NCBI GenBank assembly: GCA_050246915.1
Contig: JBFWVD010000051.1
Span: 1 to 34,182 of the forward strand
DNA length: 34,182 nucleotides
Source of the DNA: JBFWVD01 sp050246915
GTDB taxonomy: Bacteria; Actinomycetota; Acidimicrobiia; Acidimicrobiales; Ilumatobacteraceae
Direction: 5' to 3'
The number at the start of each line of letters is the position of its first letter. Positions within the stretch are counted from its first letter, which is position 1. Below are positions 15,313-23,003 of this stretch, one piece after another. The notes under the pieces are model-generated. The model did no database searches. It saw only the letters and a program-made list of their open reading frames with translations, and was not told where the DNA came from. Both the position numbers and the translations under genes were made by a program.

Positions 15313-16643
15313 TGCTGCACGTCTCCGTACACGCCGTACATCGCGGTCACGAGAGCAACGGCGACGAAGCCGACGACTAGTCCCATGAACACGATCACGG
15401 CCGGTTCGAACAGGTCGGTGAACCGCTTGAGCTTGTACTCGACCTCTTGGCCGTAGAACGACGCGGCGGAGTCGAGCTGTGCATCGAGGGTGCCTGTGCT
15501 CTCACCAACACGGATCATCTGGTTGGCCGCCGAGGGAAACAGCTTCGTAGCGATGATGGGCGACGCCATGCCTTCGCCGCGCATCATCTGGTCGCGGGCC
15601 GTTGAAAGGCGTCGTTGGAAGAAGCGATTCGAGGTGCTCTCGGACGCAACCAGCATTGCTTCCGGGAGCGGAACGCCCGCCTGGATCATCACGGACATGA
15701 TTCGGCAGAAGCGTTCGACGACCGCGAAGCGGATGATCGTGCCAGCGGCGGGCAGCCGCAGCATCATGGCATCGCGGCGGAGCTTCGGACCTTCGAACCG
15801 GAACGTGACGAAGAGAGCGATGACAAGCGCAAGTATCGCCAGAGCGATCACCCACCAGTACGCGCTGAAGAAGTCGGTCATGGCCAGGAGCATCCGCGTG
15901 GTGACCGGTAGCTCAGATCCCAGGTCTTCGAAGAACGTCTTGAACTTCGGCATCACGTACACGGCGAGCACCACGACCGTTCCGACCGACATCATCGCTA
16001 CGACTGCGGGGTAGGTCAGTGCGGACCGCACCTTCCTCCGCGCCTCGATGTCGCGCGCCAGGTATGCCGCCAGCTGATCGAGTACCTGGTCGAGACGACC
16101 CGTCAACTCCGCCGACCGGATCATCGGGATGTAATAGCTGGGGAATGCGTTCGAGTACTGGCTGAACGCTTCCGACAGCCGGGTGCCACCACGAACCTCG
16201 TCTGCTGTCGACAGCAGTACCTTCCGGAACAACTTGTCGTTCGTCTCTTCCGCGATCATCTCGAGCGCGTCGATGATCGGGATGCCGGCGCGGACGAACG
16301 ACGCGGATTGCCGCGAGAAGTTCATGAGGTGTTCGGGCTTGATGCGCTTGGGTGTGAGCTCGTACTCCCACCAACGGTTGCGCTTCGTCCTTTGTGGCTT
16401 CAGGTCGCTGCCGGTCTGGTCGGCCTTCTTGCTGCGCCGACGCCGACCACCCGGTTCGGCTTCCGGGGAGTCCTCTGTCGTAGCGTCGATCGGGTCCAGA
16501 ACCGCCGTTGCTGACGCCGACATCGGGCGCGTTCGAAGCTCGCCGTCGAGCGGCGTCAACAGAGGCGGTCGGGCCTGGTTGCGAGGAGCTGGGCTGCCAG
16601 GAGGTGGCAGGTTCGGAACGCCGGGGGTGGGGTTGTTCTGCAC
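15309..16643 (-). CDS. pilC: Type IV pilus inner-membrane platform protein PilC
   Basis: This 444-residue protein has two GspF/PilC domains (about 100-225 and 302-430). Each has the conserved pattern of a helical cytoplasmic bundle such as SFVRAGIPIIDALEMIAEET and VMIQAGVPLPEAMLVASEST. Three membrane helices lie at about 210-230, 260-282 and 412-435. It couples PilB and PilT to pilin insertion and extraction. The first 85 residues are an unusual Pro-rich then highly basic extension. A TTG at 16655 would overlap the pilB stop (TTGA), but GAGGA is ideally placed 5 nt before the GTG at 16643, so that start is preferred. An ATG at 16523 is a weaker alternative. Confidence 0.9.
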   Translation of the reverse strand: MQNNPTPGVPNLPPPGSPAPRNQARPPLLTPLDGELRTRPMSASATAVLDPIDATTEDSPEAEPGGRRRRSKKADQTGSDLKPQRTKRNRWWEYELTPKRIKPEHLMNFSRQSASFVRAGIPIIDALEMIAEETNDKLFRKVLLSTADEVRGGTRLSEAFSQYSNAFPSYYIPMIRSAELTGRLDQVLDQLAAYLARDIEARRKVRSALTYPAVVAMMSVGTVVVLAVYVMPKFKTFFEDLGSELPVTTRMLLAMTDFFSAYWWVIALAILALVIALFVTFRFEGPKLRRDAMMLRLPAAGTIIRFAVVERFCRIMSVMIQAGVPLPEAMLVASESTSNRFFQRRLSTARDQMMRGEGMASPIIATKLFPSAANQMIRVGESTGTLDAQLDSAASFYGQEVEYKLKRFTDLFEPAVIVFMGLVVGFVAVALVTAMYGVYGDVQQ

Positions 16644-16651
16644 GATCGTCC

Positions 16652-18415
16652 TCAAGCCACGTAGACGGTTCTGATGATCTCGGACACTGTCGTGACGTCT
16701 GCGGCGACGAGTTGCACCGCGGCGTCGGCCAAGCTCTGCATCCCTTGCTTCTTGGCGAGTTGGCGCACTTCATCGGGGGCTGCGCCGGAAACGAGTGCGT
16801 GGCGGATCTCGTCGGTCACCTCGAGGATCTCGTAGACGCCGATCCGCTCTCGGTAACCCGTCCCTGAGCAGTAGTTGCAGCCGACACCGGTGAACCACTT
16901 GTCCTTGCTCGGACCATCGAGGAACTCGTACCAAGCCAGTTCGCTCGCACTGGGAGTGAATGCCTCGATGCACGACGGGCAGATGCGCCGCACAAGTCGC
17001 TGGGCCACGACTCCCACAACCGACGACGCGACGAGGAAGGGCTCGATGCCCATGTCCAGTAGGCGCACGAGTGCGGCGGCGGAATCCGTTGCGTGAAGTG
17101 AGGACATGACCAAGTGTCCTGTCAATGCAGATTGCACTGCGATGCGCGCGGTTTCGGCATCCCGCACCTCGCCGACCAGGATCACATCGGGGTCCTGACG
17201 GAGGATGCTCTTGAGGCCGCTGGCAAAAGTGACGTCGGCCTGCACATTGATTTGCATCTGGTTGATGGCGGGGAAGACGTACTCGACCGGGTCCTCGATC
17301 GTCATCACGTTGAGGTCATTGCGGGCGATGTCCTGCAACGTTGCGTACAGGGTTGTCGTCTTGCCCGAACCGGTCGGCCCGGTGCACAACACCATCCCGA
17401 ACGGTTTGTGGACGATCGAGCGATACAGTGCACCCGACTCTGACGGCATGCCGAGGTCCGATAGGCGCATAAGGGTTCTCGACTTGTCGAGAAGTCTGAG
17501 CACCGCCTTCTCTCCCCAGATCGTCGCCGTGGTTGCCACGCGGACGTCGAGATCGTGACCGTCGATGTCCATCTGGAACTGTCCGTCCTGGGGCCGTCGT
17601 CGTTCCACGATGTTCATGTCGCTCATGATCTTGATTCGGCTCACGAGGGCGGGGCCCATGGTCGACGGAAGACTGAGTACCTCGTGCAACGCACCATCGA
17701 TCCGGAAGCGGACGCGCATCCGCCCGTCGGTCGGTTCGAGATGGATGTCCGAGGCTCGGTCACGGAGCGCCTGCGTCACGATCTTGTTGACGATGGCGAC
17801 AACCGGCGCGTCCTCCTGGCTGACGGCTTCTTGAGCGACGACGGCCACGGTCGGAGCAGTTGCCTGGAACTGGCGTACCTGCTCGTCGAGTGCCGACAGT
17901 GCTCGATACGCAGTGTTCAGCGACGTCGCGATGTCCTCGGCCGGTGCGATGTAGACGTGCACCTCGCTCGCGTCGACCGCCATGAGGGCGTCGCGCACGT
18001 TGTCATCGAGGGGATCGGCAATGGCGACAAGCAGAACGCCGTCGCCCCAGCGAAGGGGAACGATTCGGTGATCGCGAGCAACCGACTCGTTGATCTTCGC
18101 CAACGCTTCAGGATCCGGCGTCTCGCGGCGAAGGTCGACGGTCGGGATCTTGAACTGCTCTGACAGCGCTTGTGCCAGCACGCGCCCGTCGATCAGACCC
18201 GCCTCGATGAGGATGGAGCCGAGCCGGCGACCGCTGTTCGTCTGATCCGACAGCGCCTCAGCGAGATCTCCAGCGGTCAACCGGTTCTTCGAAAGAAGGA
18301 GCTCGCCAAGAGGCGGTTGGCCGCGCAACGACGATCCGATCTGCGGAACGAGGCGTGCTGCGAGCTGCGTCGCTGGTCCTCTCATCGGTTCGCCTTGTGG
18401 CTGACGCCATCTCAT
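16652..18415 (-). CDS. pilB: Type IV pilus assembly ATPase PilB
   Basis: This 587-residue protein has the GspE/PilB N-terminal domain (about 35-180) with LGELLLSKNRLTAGDLAEAL. The ATPase core has Walker A GPTGSGKT (346-353), Asp box MTIEDPVEYVFP (about 371-382), Walker B DPDVILVGEVRD (408-419) and His box TGHLVMSSLHATD (432-444). The zinc cysteines CPSC (479-482) and CNYC (513-516) are diagnostic of PilB/GspE rather than PilT. It drives pilus extension with PilC. The frame extends to 18511. The ATG at 18415 has GGAG 8 nt upstream, and the ATG at 18385 is a close alternative with AAGGCG. It is the first gene of the minus-strand pilus operon and is divergent from the 29-residue-repeat gene. Confidence 0.93.
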   Translation of the reverse strand: MRWRQPQGEPMRGPATQLAARLVPQIGSSLRGQPPLGELLLSKNRLTAGDLAEALSDQTNSGRRLGSILIEAGLIDGRVLAQALSEQFKIPTVDLRRETPDPEALAKINESVARDHRIVPLRWGDGVLLVAIADPLDDNVRDALMAVDASEVHVYIAPAEDIATSLNTAYRALSALDEQVRQFQATAPTVAVVAQEAVSQEDAPVVAIVNKIVTQALRDRASDIHLEPTDGRMRVRFRIDGALHEVLSLPSTMGPALVSRIKIMSDMNIVERRRPQDGQFQMDIDGHDLDVRVATTATIWGEKAVLRLLDKSRTLMRLSDLGMPSESGALYRSIVHKPFGMVLCTGPTGSGKTTTLYATLQDIARNDLNVMTIEDPVEYVFPAINQMQINVQADVTFASGLKSILRQDPDVILVGEVRDAETARIAVQSALTGHLVMSSLHATDSAAALVRLLDMGIEPFLVASSVVGVVAQRLVRRICPSCIEAFTPSASELAWYEFLDGPSKDKWFTGVGCNYCSGTGYRERIGVYEILEVTDEIRHALVSGAAPDEVRQLAKKQGMQSLADAAVQLVAADVTTVSEIIRTVYVA

Positions 18416-18491
18416 GCCATGTGCTCCGGATCGGGTCGGAAGCGGGTGTGTTTGGGCCGAAGCCCGAGCTGTGACCAGGTATCTGCGGGAC

Positions 18492-18503
18492 CCACCTAGG
18501 TGG
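18492..18503. promoter_or_regulatory. 12-bp perfect palindrome upstream of pilB
   Basis: CCACCTAGGTGG lies about 80 bp before the pilB start and has the form of a dimeric repressor or activator site. The stop codon of the possible upstream ORF falls inside it. Confidence 0.4.
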
Positions 18504-18558
18504 AACCGCACGCCTCCCGGCTTTGTCCAAAGGTGGTTCGTGGGCAGACGTCCGTCAT
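18496..18558 (-). CDS. Possible 20-codon upstream ORF before pilB
   Basis: On the minus strand an ATG at 18558 is preceded by GGAGGGGGG at 9 nt and followed by 20 sense codons and TAG. It is about 80 nt upstream of pilB. The encoded peptide starts MTDVCPRTTF and has no recognised homologue. The good ribosome-binding site and its placement in a hairpin loop are the only support. Confidence 0.2.
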   Translation of the reverse strand: MTDVCPRTTFGQSREACGST

Positions 18559-18594
18559 GGGTGGTAACCCCCCTCCTGGGCGGACGTCTGCCCA
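18541..18594. promoter_or_regulatory. Long hairpin (14-bp inverted repeat) upstream of pilB
   Basis: TGGGCAGACGTCCG (18541-18554) and CGGACGTCTGCCCA (18581-18594) are exact reverse complements around a 26-nt loop. As minus-strand RNA, the loop exposes GGAGGGGGG and the ATG of the possible upstream ORF. A DNA-binding site or an RNA switch are both possible. There is no T-run, so a simple terminator is unlikely. Confidence 0.5.
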
Positions 18595-18805
18595 GTTAGC
18601 CGCGCGTTAAGAACCGCAGGTCACGAGGAGGGGTGGCCGGTCCGGGGGATCGATGTGGGCGATCGATTGAAAGAGGGCTGCCCACCCGAATCCGCCACGA
18701 CGGTTCTCTCGGATGCCAAGGAGGAGATCGTCGACCAACTCGGCCCGCCCTCACCCGGTCGTGGCCGGTTTCGGACCAACTTCGAGCGCTATGAATGCAC
18801 GTGTC

Positions 18806-18833
18806 TTGACATCTCGTCGTCTCGGACGAAACT
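18806..18833 (+). promoter_or_regulatory. Candidate promoter of the 29-residue-repeat gene
   Basis: TTGACA (18806-18811), a 16-bp spacer and GAAACT (18828-18833) give a perfect -35 and a moderate -10, about 43 bp before the start codon. TCGTC-N6-GACGA (18814-18829) lies between them and could be an operator. Confidence 0.5.
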
Positions 18834-18875
18834 CCACCCAACTGCCTCACGCGGAGGTGGGAATGGAGGTGGGTC

Positions 18876-21041
18876 ATGGCCGTGACCGCTGCACTCGACC
18901 TGCGCGAGGCACCCGATCTCTTGGAGATCGATGTGGGCCGAGCGAAGGGGCACCTGCGACGAGCGATTCCATTCCTCGTCGTACTGGCAGTGTTCGCGAT
19001 TCTCGCTCGCGTAGTCCCGGAGTTCCGTGACAGCAGTCCGGCCCGACCCGCCATCGCACCGTCACCCGAGCAACCCGCCACGTCGCACGCGATCGATGCG
19101 ACGATCAACTCCGACGCCAGCGTCGCCATCCCATCGCCATGGGCGCCCGCCGCAACAGGGCCCGCAACTGCGCCTGCCGCAATGGTGTCGGCGCCGACAT
19201 CGGCCGAAGCGGCGGCGCTCACGCAGGCGGGGTCTCCCCGGCCGTTGTCAACCACTGTTGCACACGATCGGACAGCATCGATCACGGCACCAGGCAACCC
19301 GTCGACTCGCACCGACACCGTGGCGCCGACGCCGAATCCCGTCACAGAGCCTCAGATAGGGGTGGAACCGCCGACCGCAGTCGTCTTCGCGGCATCTGCT
19401 GCCAAGAACTGCTCCGGCGTAGCGACCTCGACCATGGCGTCGAACAAGATCACGCCCGCCACGCTCGCCAAGAACACCCCGGGCGCGACAGCCGGCAGCG
19501 TGAACGGCGCGGTCGCCGCAGTGTGTGCGGCCGGCTTCGGACCGGCCCAAGCGGCCGCCACGGTGATGAAGGCGGCTTCGTATTCGGCATCACAGATCGG
19601 CTCCTTGCTCAAGACCGGGTTCGCCCTCGAGGCTCAAGTGGCAGGCGGCGTCCTGAAGGCCGTCGGGTTCACCGCCGTTCAGATCGGCACGGCGCTCATC
19701 GGCGTGTACAACCTCGCCGCTGATGCCGGAGCAGCTCTGCTGAAGACACTCGGGTTCCTCGTCGGTGAGATCGGTCAGGCGCTCAAGGACGCCTACAACC
19801 TTGCCGCCGATGCTGCCGCCGCCATCCTCAAAGGCCTCGGTTACTTGGCGGGTGAGGTGGGCCAAGTCCTCAAGGACGCCTACAACCTCGCCGCCGATGC
19901 CGCCGCCGCGATACTGAAGGGGGTCGCCTATCTCGTCACCGAGGTCGGCGCCATGCTCAAGACCGTGTACGGCGCGTTGGCCGACGGTGCAGCGGCCATC
20001 CTGAAAGGCGTCGGCTATCTGGTCGGTGAGATCGGTCTGGCGCTCAAGGACGCCTACAACCTCCTCGCCGAAGGCACGGCCACCATCTTGAAGGGCATCG
20101 GCTATCTGGCCGGCGAGGTCGGTCAGGCCCTCAAGGACGCCTACAACGCGTTGGCCGAAGGTGTTGCCGGAGCGCTCAACGCCGCCGGCTACCTGCTGGT
20201 CGATGTCGCCCAAGCCATAGCCGGCGTGTTCAACCTGTTGCCCGGCCCGGTGGGAGCGGTGTTCAAGAACATCGGCATCGCCATCGTCGAGATCGCCCAA
20301 GCGCTCCAGGTCGCGTTCAGTCTCGCGGCCGATGTGCTCGCTGGAGCGTTGAAGGCCGCCGGCTTCGTCCTGAACGAGATCGCCCAGACGGTGAAGGCCA
20401 TCTACAGCCTCGCCGCCGATGCGCTCGCCGGAGCCCTGCGAGCCGCGGGCTTCGTGTTGAACGAGATCGCGCAAACGGTGAGTGCGATCTACAGCCTCGC
20501 CGCCGATGCGCTCGCCGGTGCTCTACGTGCCGCCGGTTGGGTGGTGAACGAGGTCGCCCAAGCGGTCGCCTTCGTCTACAACATCGCCGCCGACCTCGTG
20601 GCCGGAGCGCTGAAGGCGGCGGGCTTCCTCATCAACGAGATCGCACAAGCACTGCGCGACATCTACAACCTCGCTGGCGATGTCGTCGCCGGAATCTTGA
20701 CGGGGATCGGGTTCGCCATCGGTGAGATCGCCTCGGCGCTGTCGGCGATCTTCAACCTTGCAGCGCAAGCAGTTGCGGACATCCTCAAGGGGTTGGGATA
20801 CGCCATCGGCGAGATCGTCAACGTGCTCAAGACAGTGTTCAACGCTACGGCACAGGCAGTGGCCGACATCCTGACGGCCATCGGCTTCGCGCTGTCCGAC
20901 ATCGCCCAGGCCCTCGCCAATGCGTTCGCTGGATTGAGCCAGGCAGTGCTCGACGGCATCTTGCAAGCTGCAGGTTGGGCCGCTGATGCGATCTCGGACA
21001 TGTTCGATGCGCTGAGCGACTTCTTCGACTCGATCTTCTGA
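18876..21041 (+). CDS. Membrane-anchored protein with 17 tandem 29-residue helical repeats
   Basis: This 721-residue protein matches no family I recognise. A short cytoplasmic N-terminus leads to one membrane helix (about 29-47, IPFLVVLAVFAILARVV) with no obvious signal-peptidase site. A Pro/Ala/Thr-rich stalk follows (50-170), then a segment with two Cys (179, 217). From residue 221 to 713 there are 17 contiguous repeats of exactly 29 residues. The consensus is Asn/Ser at 1, Leu-Ala-Ala-Asp at 2-5, Ala-rich to 9, a hydrophobic-Leu-Lys core at 10-12, Gly at 15, aromatic at 16, Glu at 20, Ile/Val at 21, Ala/Gly-Gln at 22-23, Leu/Val at 25 and aromatic at 29. An acidic, Phe-rich tail of 8 residues ends it. 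GGAGGT lies about 5-8 nt before the ATG. Divergence from pilB suggests a surface role, possibly an alpha-solenoid or amphipathic membrane-active array. Confidence 0.85.
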   Translation: MAVTAALDLREAPDLLEIDVGRAKGHLRRAIPFLVVLAVFAILARVVPEFRDSSPARPAIAPSPEQPATSHAIDATINSDASVAIPSPWAPAATGPATAPAAMVSAPTSAEAAALTQAGSPRPLSTTVAHDRTASITAPGNPSTRTDTVAPTPNPVTEPQIGVEPPTAVVFAASAAKNCSGVATSTMASNKITPATLAKNTPGATAGSVNGAVAAVCAAGFGPAQAAATVMKAASYSASQIGSLLKTGFALEAQVAGGVLKAVGFTAVQIGTALIGVYNLAADAGAALLKTLGFLVGEIGQALKDAYNLAADAAAAILKGLGYLAGEVGQVLKDAYNLAADAAAAILKGVAYLVTEVGAMLKTVYGALADGAAAILKGVGYLVGEIGLALKDAYNLLAEGTATILKGIGYLAGEVGQALKDAYNALAEGVAGALNAAGYLLVDVAQAIAGVFNLLPGPVGAVFKNIGIAIVEIAQALQVAFSLAADVLAGALKAAGFVLNEIAQTVKAIYSLAADALAGALRAAGFVLNEIAQTVSAIYSLAADALAGALRAAGWVVNEVAQAVAFVYNIAADLVAGALKAAGFLINEIAQALRDIYNLAGDVVAGILTGIGFAIGEIASALSAIFNLAAQAVADILKGLGYAIGEIVNVLKTVFNATAQAVADILTAIGFALSDIAQALANAFAGLSQAVLDGILQAAGWAADAISDMFDALSDFFDSIF
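19536..21014 (+). repeat. 87-bp (29-codon) coding repeat array, 17 units
   Basis: The array covers residues 221-713 of the membrane protein without a single insertion or deletion between units. Units 3-7 and units 10-13 form two more similar subgroups, and units 10 and 11 open with 26 identical bases. Most other units differ widely at DNA level, so the array is old, with some later duplication. Confidence 0.85.
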
Positions 21042-21068
21042 TCGCCCGGTAGCAGGCCCTGCGATGCA

Positions 21069-21100
21069 CGAGGGGCCGACCTCGACAGGCCGGCCCCTCG
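21069..21100. terminator. Strong hairpin between convergent genes
   Basis: CGAGGGGCCG and CGGCCCCTCG form a perfect 10-bp stem with a 12-nt loop. TGCA on both outer sides can extend it after a small bulge. It lies 27 bp past the repeat gene and 48 bp before the carboxylase stop, and could serve both. There is no clear T-run. Confidence 0.6.
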
Positions 21101-21148
21101 GATGCAATTCAAGTTGACGCACCCACAGAAGCGGGCAGGACCAAGCGA

Positions 21149-22915
21149 TCAGGCGATGACCACGACGATGTCGCCACCGCCCACGGTGTCACCAACGGCG
21201 ACACGTACTTCCTTCACCGTGCCGGCCTTCTCGGCGTTGATCTGGTTCTCCATCTTCATGGCCTCGAGCACCACCACGGCCTGACCGACCTCGACGGTGT
21301 CACCCACGGCGACGAGCACCTTCACGATGGTGCCCTGCATCGGCACGGCCACTTCGCCCGAACCGCTGCCACCGGCACCACCATGACCACCGCCGGTGCG
21401 GGCCTTGGCCTTCGGCGCACCGCCAGCAGCAACGGCAACACCCGCGATCTCCGGCACCCAGGCCTTCACGGCGAAGCGCTTGCCGTTGACCTCCATGTCG
21501 ATCTCGCGCAGCACCTTGGCCTCGCCCTGACCACCCGACGCATTGGCGGCCGGAGCCTCGATGCCCGACAGGTCGAGCACCTCCTCCACCCACTTCGTCG
21601 AATGCTTCACCGCAGCGAAATCGGGATGACGCAAGATGGCCAGATCGGCCGGCACCGTGGTGGCCACACCCTCGATCTCCAACTCCTCGAGCGCACGGAT
21701 GGTGCGGGCGATGGCCGTCTCGCGGTCCTTGCCCCACACGATGAGCTTGCCCACGAGGTTGTCGTAGAACTGGCTGACGGTGTCGCCGGCCTCGTATCCG
21801 CCATCCCAACGCACACCGAAACCCTGCGGCGGGCGCAGCTTGGTGATGTCGCCGGGGCTGGGGAGGAACTTGCCGCCAGCCGGGTTCTCGGCGTTGATGC
21901 GCACCTCGATGGCCGCGCCGCGACGAACCGAGTCGACCTGCTTCTGCGTCATCGGGAGCTTCTCGCCCGACGCCACCCGCAGCTGCCACTCGACCAGGTC
22001 GATGTTGGTGATGACCTCGGTGACCGGGTGCTCCACCTGCAGACGGGTGTTCATCTCCAGGAAGAAGAACTCGCCGTCTTGATAGATGAACTCGACGGTG
22101 CCGGCGTTGTAGTAGCCGACGGCCTTGGCCGCCTTGATGGCAGCCGCGCCCATGTCGGCTTCCATGCCGGCGGGCAGGCCGGGAGCGGGAGCTTCTTCGA
22201 TGAGCTTCTGATGCCGGCGCTGGGCCGAGCAGTCACGCAGCGACACCCACACGTAGTTGCCCTGCTTGTCGCCGACGATCTGCACCTCGACGTGGCGCGG
22301 CCAGGTGAGGTACTTCTCGACGTAGATCTCGTCGCGACCGAAGAAGCTCTTGGCTTCGCGCTGAGCCGAGTCCATCGCGTCCTGCACGTCGGCGGCCGAC
22401 TGGACCACCTTCATGCCACGCCCGCCACCACCGAACGCCGCCTTGATGGCGATGGGCCACCCCGCGGAGTTGCCGAAGTCGACGATCTCCTGCGCAGTGG
22501 TCACGAACTCGGTGGTGCCGGGCACGATCGGTGCCCCACCACGCATCGCGGCCTTGCGGGAGCTGACCTTGTCGCCCATCTCGACGATGGCGCTGGGCGG
22601 CGGCCCGATGAAGGCGACACCGAGATCGGTGATGGCCTGCGCGAAGTCGGCGTTCTCGGAGAAGAACCCATACCCCGGGTGCACACCGTCGGCCCCCGAC
22701 GCCTTGATGGCGTTCAAAATGGCCTCGGTATTGAGGTAGCTCTCCGCCGCGGTCTGCCCGCCGAGGGCATAGGCCTCGTCGGCGAGGCGCACGTGGAGGG
22801 CGTTGCGGTCCAGCTCGGAGTACACGGCCACCGTCTTGATCCCGAGCTCTTTGCAGGCCCGGATGACACGGACGGCGATCTCTCCACGGTTGGCGATGAG
22901 CACTTTGGTCAGCAC
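21149..22915 (-). CDS. Acyl-CoA carboxylase alpha subunit (biotin carboxylase + BCCP fusion)
   Basis: This 588-residue protein has the biotin carboxylase domain at about 1-450. LIANRGEIAVR lies at the N-terminus, HPGYGFFSEN at 79-88 and the ATP-grasp glycine loop FGGGGRGMKV at 161-170. A Gly/Ala/Lys linker follows. The biotinyl carrier domain (about 515-588) has EAMKMEN with Lys-554 as the biotin site. This is the AccA3/BccA architecture of actinobacteria. It carboxylates biotin with bicarbonate and ATP and hands CO2 to a separate beta subunit to make malonyl- or methylmalonyl-CoA. No beta subunit is in the window. The start is a GTG; no other start precedes the conserved N-terminus closely. 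Biotin ligase is encoded divergently 88 bp away, so enzyme and activator are paired. Confidence 0.93.
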   Translation of the reverse strand: MLTKVLIANRGEIAVRVIRACKELGIKTVAVYSELDRNALHVRLADEAYALGGQTAAESYLNTEAILNAIKASGADGVHPGYGFFSENADFAQAITDLGVAFIGPPPSAIVEMGDKVSSRKAAMRGGAPIVPGTTEFVTTAQEIVDFGNSAGWPIAIKAAFGGGGRGMKVVQSAADVQDAMDSAQREAKSFFGRDEIYVEKYLTWPRHVEVQIVGDKQGNYVWVSLRDCSAQRRHQKLIEEAPAPGLPAGMEADMGAAAIKAAKAVGYYNAGTVEFIYQDGEFFFLEMNTRLQVEHPVTEVITNIDLVEWQLRVASGEKLPMTQKQVDSVRRGAAIEVRINAENPAGGKFLPSPGDITKLRPPQGFGVRWDGGYEAGDTVSQFYDNLVGKLIVWGKDRETAIARTIRALEELEIEGVATTVPADLAILRHPDFAAVKHSTKWVEEVLDLSGIEAPAANASGGQGEAKVLREIDMEVNGKRFAVKAWVPEIAGVAVAAGGAPKAKARTGGGHGGAGGSGSGEVAVPMQGTIVKVLVAVGDTVEVGQAVVVLEAMKMENQINAEKAGTVKEVRVAVGDTVGGGDIVVVIA

Positions 22916-22991
22916 GATCGGTCATTCTGCCAAAGCACGACCGCCAACCCCGCATGTCGCGGGTGGACGGTGATCTGGCCACGCCGTTCGG

Positions 22992-22997
22992 TACGTT
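22992..22997 (+). promoter_or_regulatory. Candidate -10 hexamer for leaderless birA
   Basis: TACGTT fits TAnnnT and ends 6 nt before the GTG at 23004. No ribosome-binding site precedes that start. Confidence 0.3.
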
Positions 22998-23003
22998 GCC
23001 GAC

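Larger units (their letters stand above)
18416..18875. other. 460-bp divergent control region between pilB and the 29-residue-repeat gene
   Basis: There is no convincing protein-coding gene. It holds a 12-bp palindrome, a 14-bp inverted repeat with a 26-nt loop, a short possible upstream ORF toward pilB, and a TTGACA-type promoter toward the repeat gene. GATCGAT occurs twice, 13 bp apart (18648-18654, 18661-18667). No known riboswitch core was recognised. Confidence 0.6.

Noticed and set aside
18416..18875. c-di-GMP or c-di-AMP riboswitch before the pilus genes
   Set aside because: The conserved cores of these riboswitches were not found; only generic inverted repeats are present.
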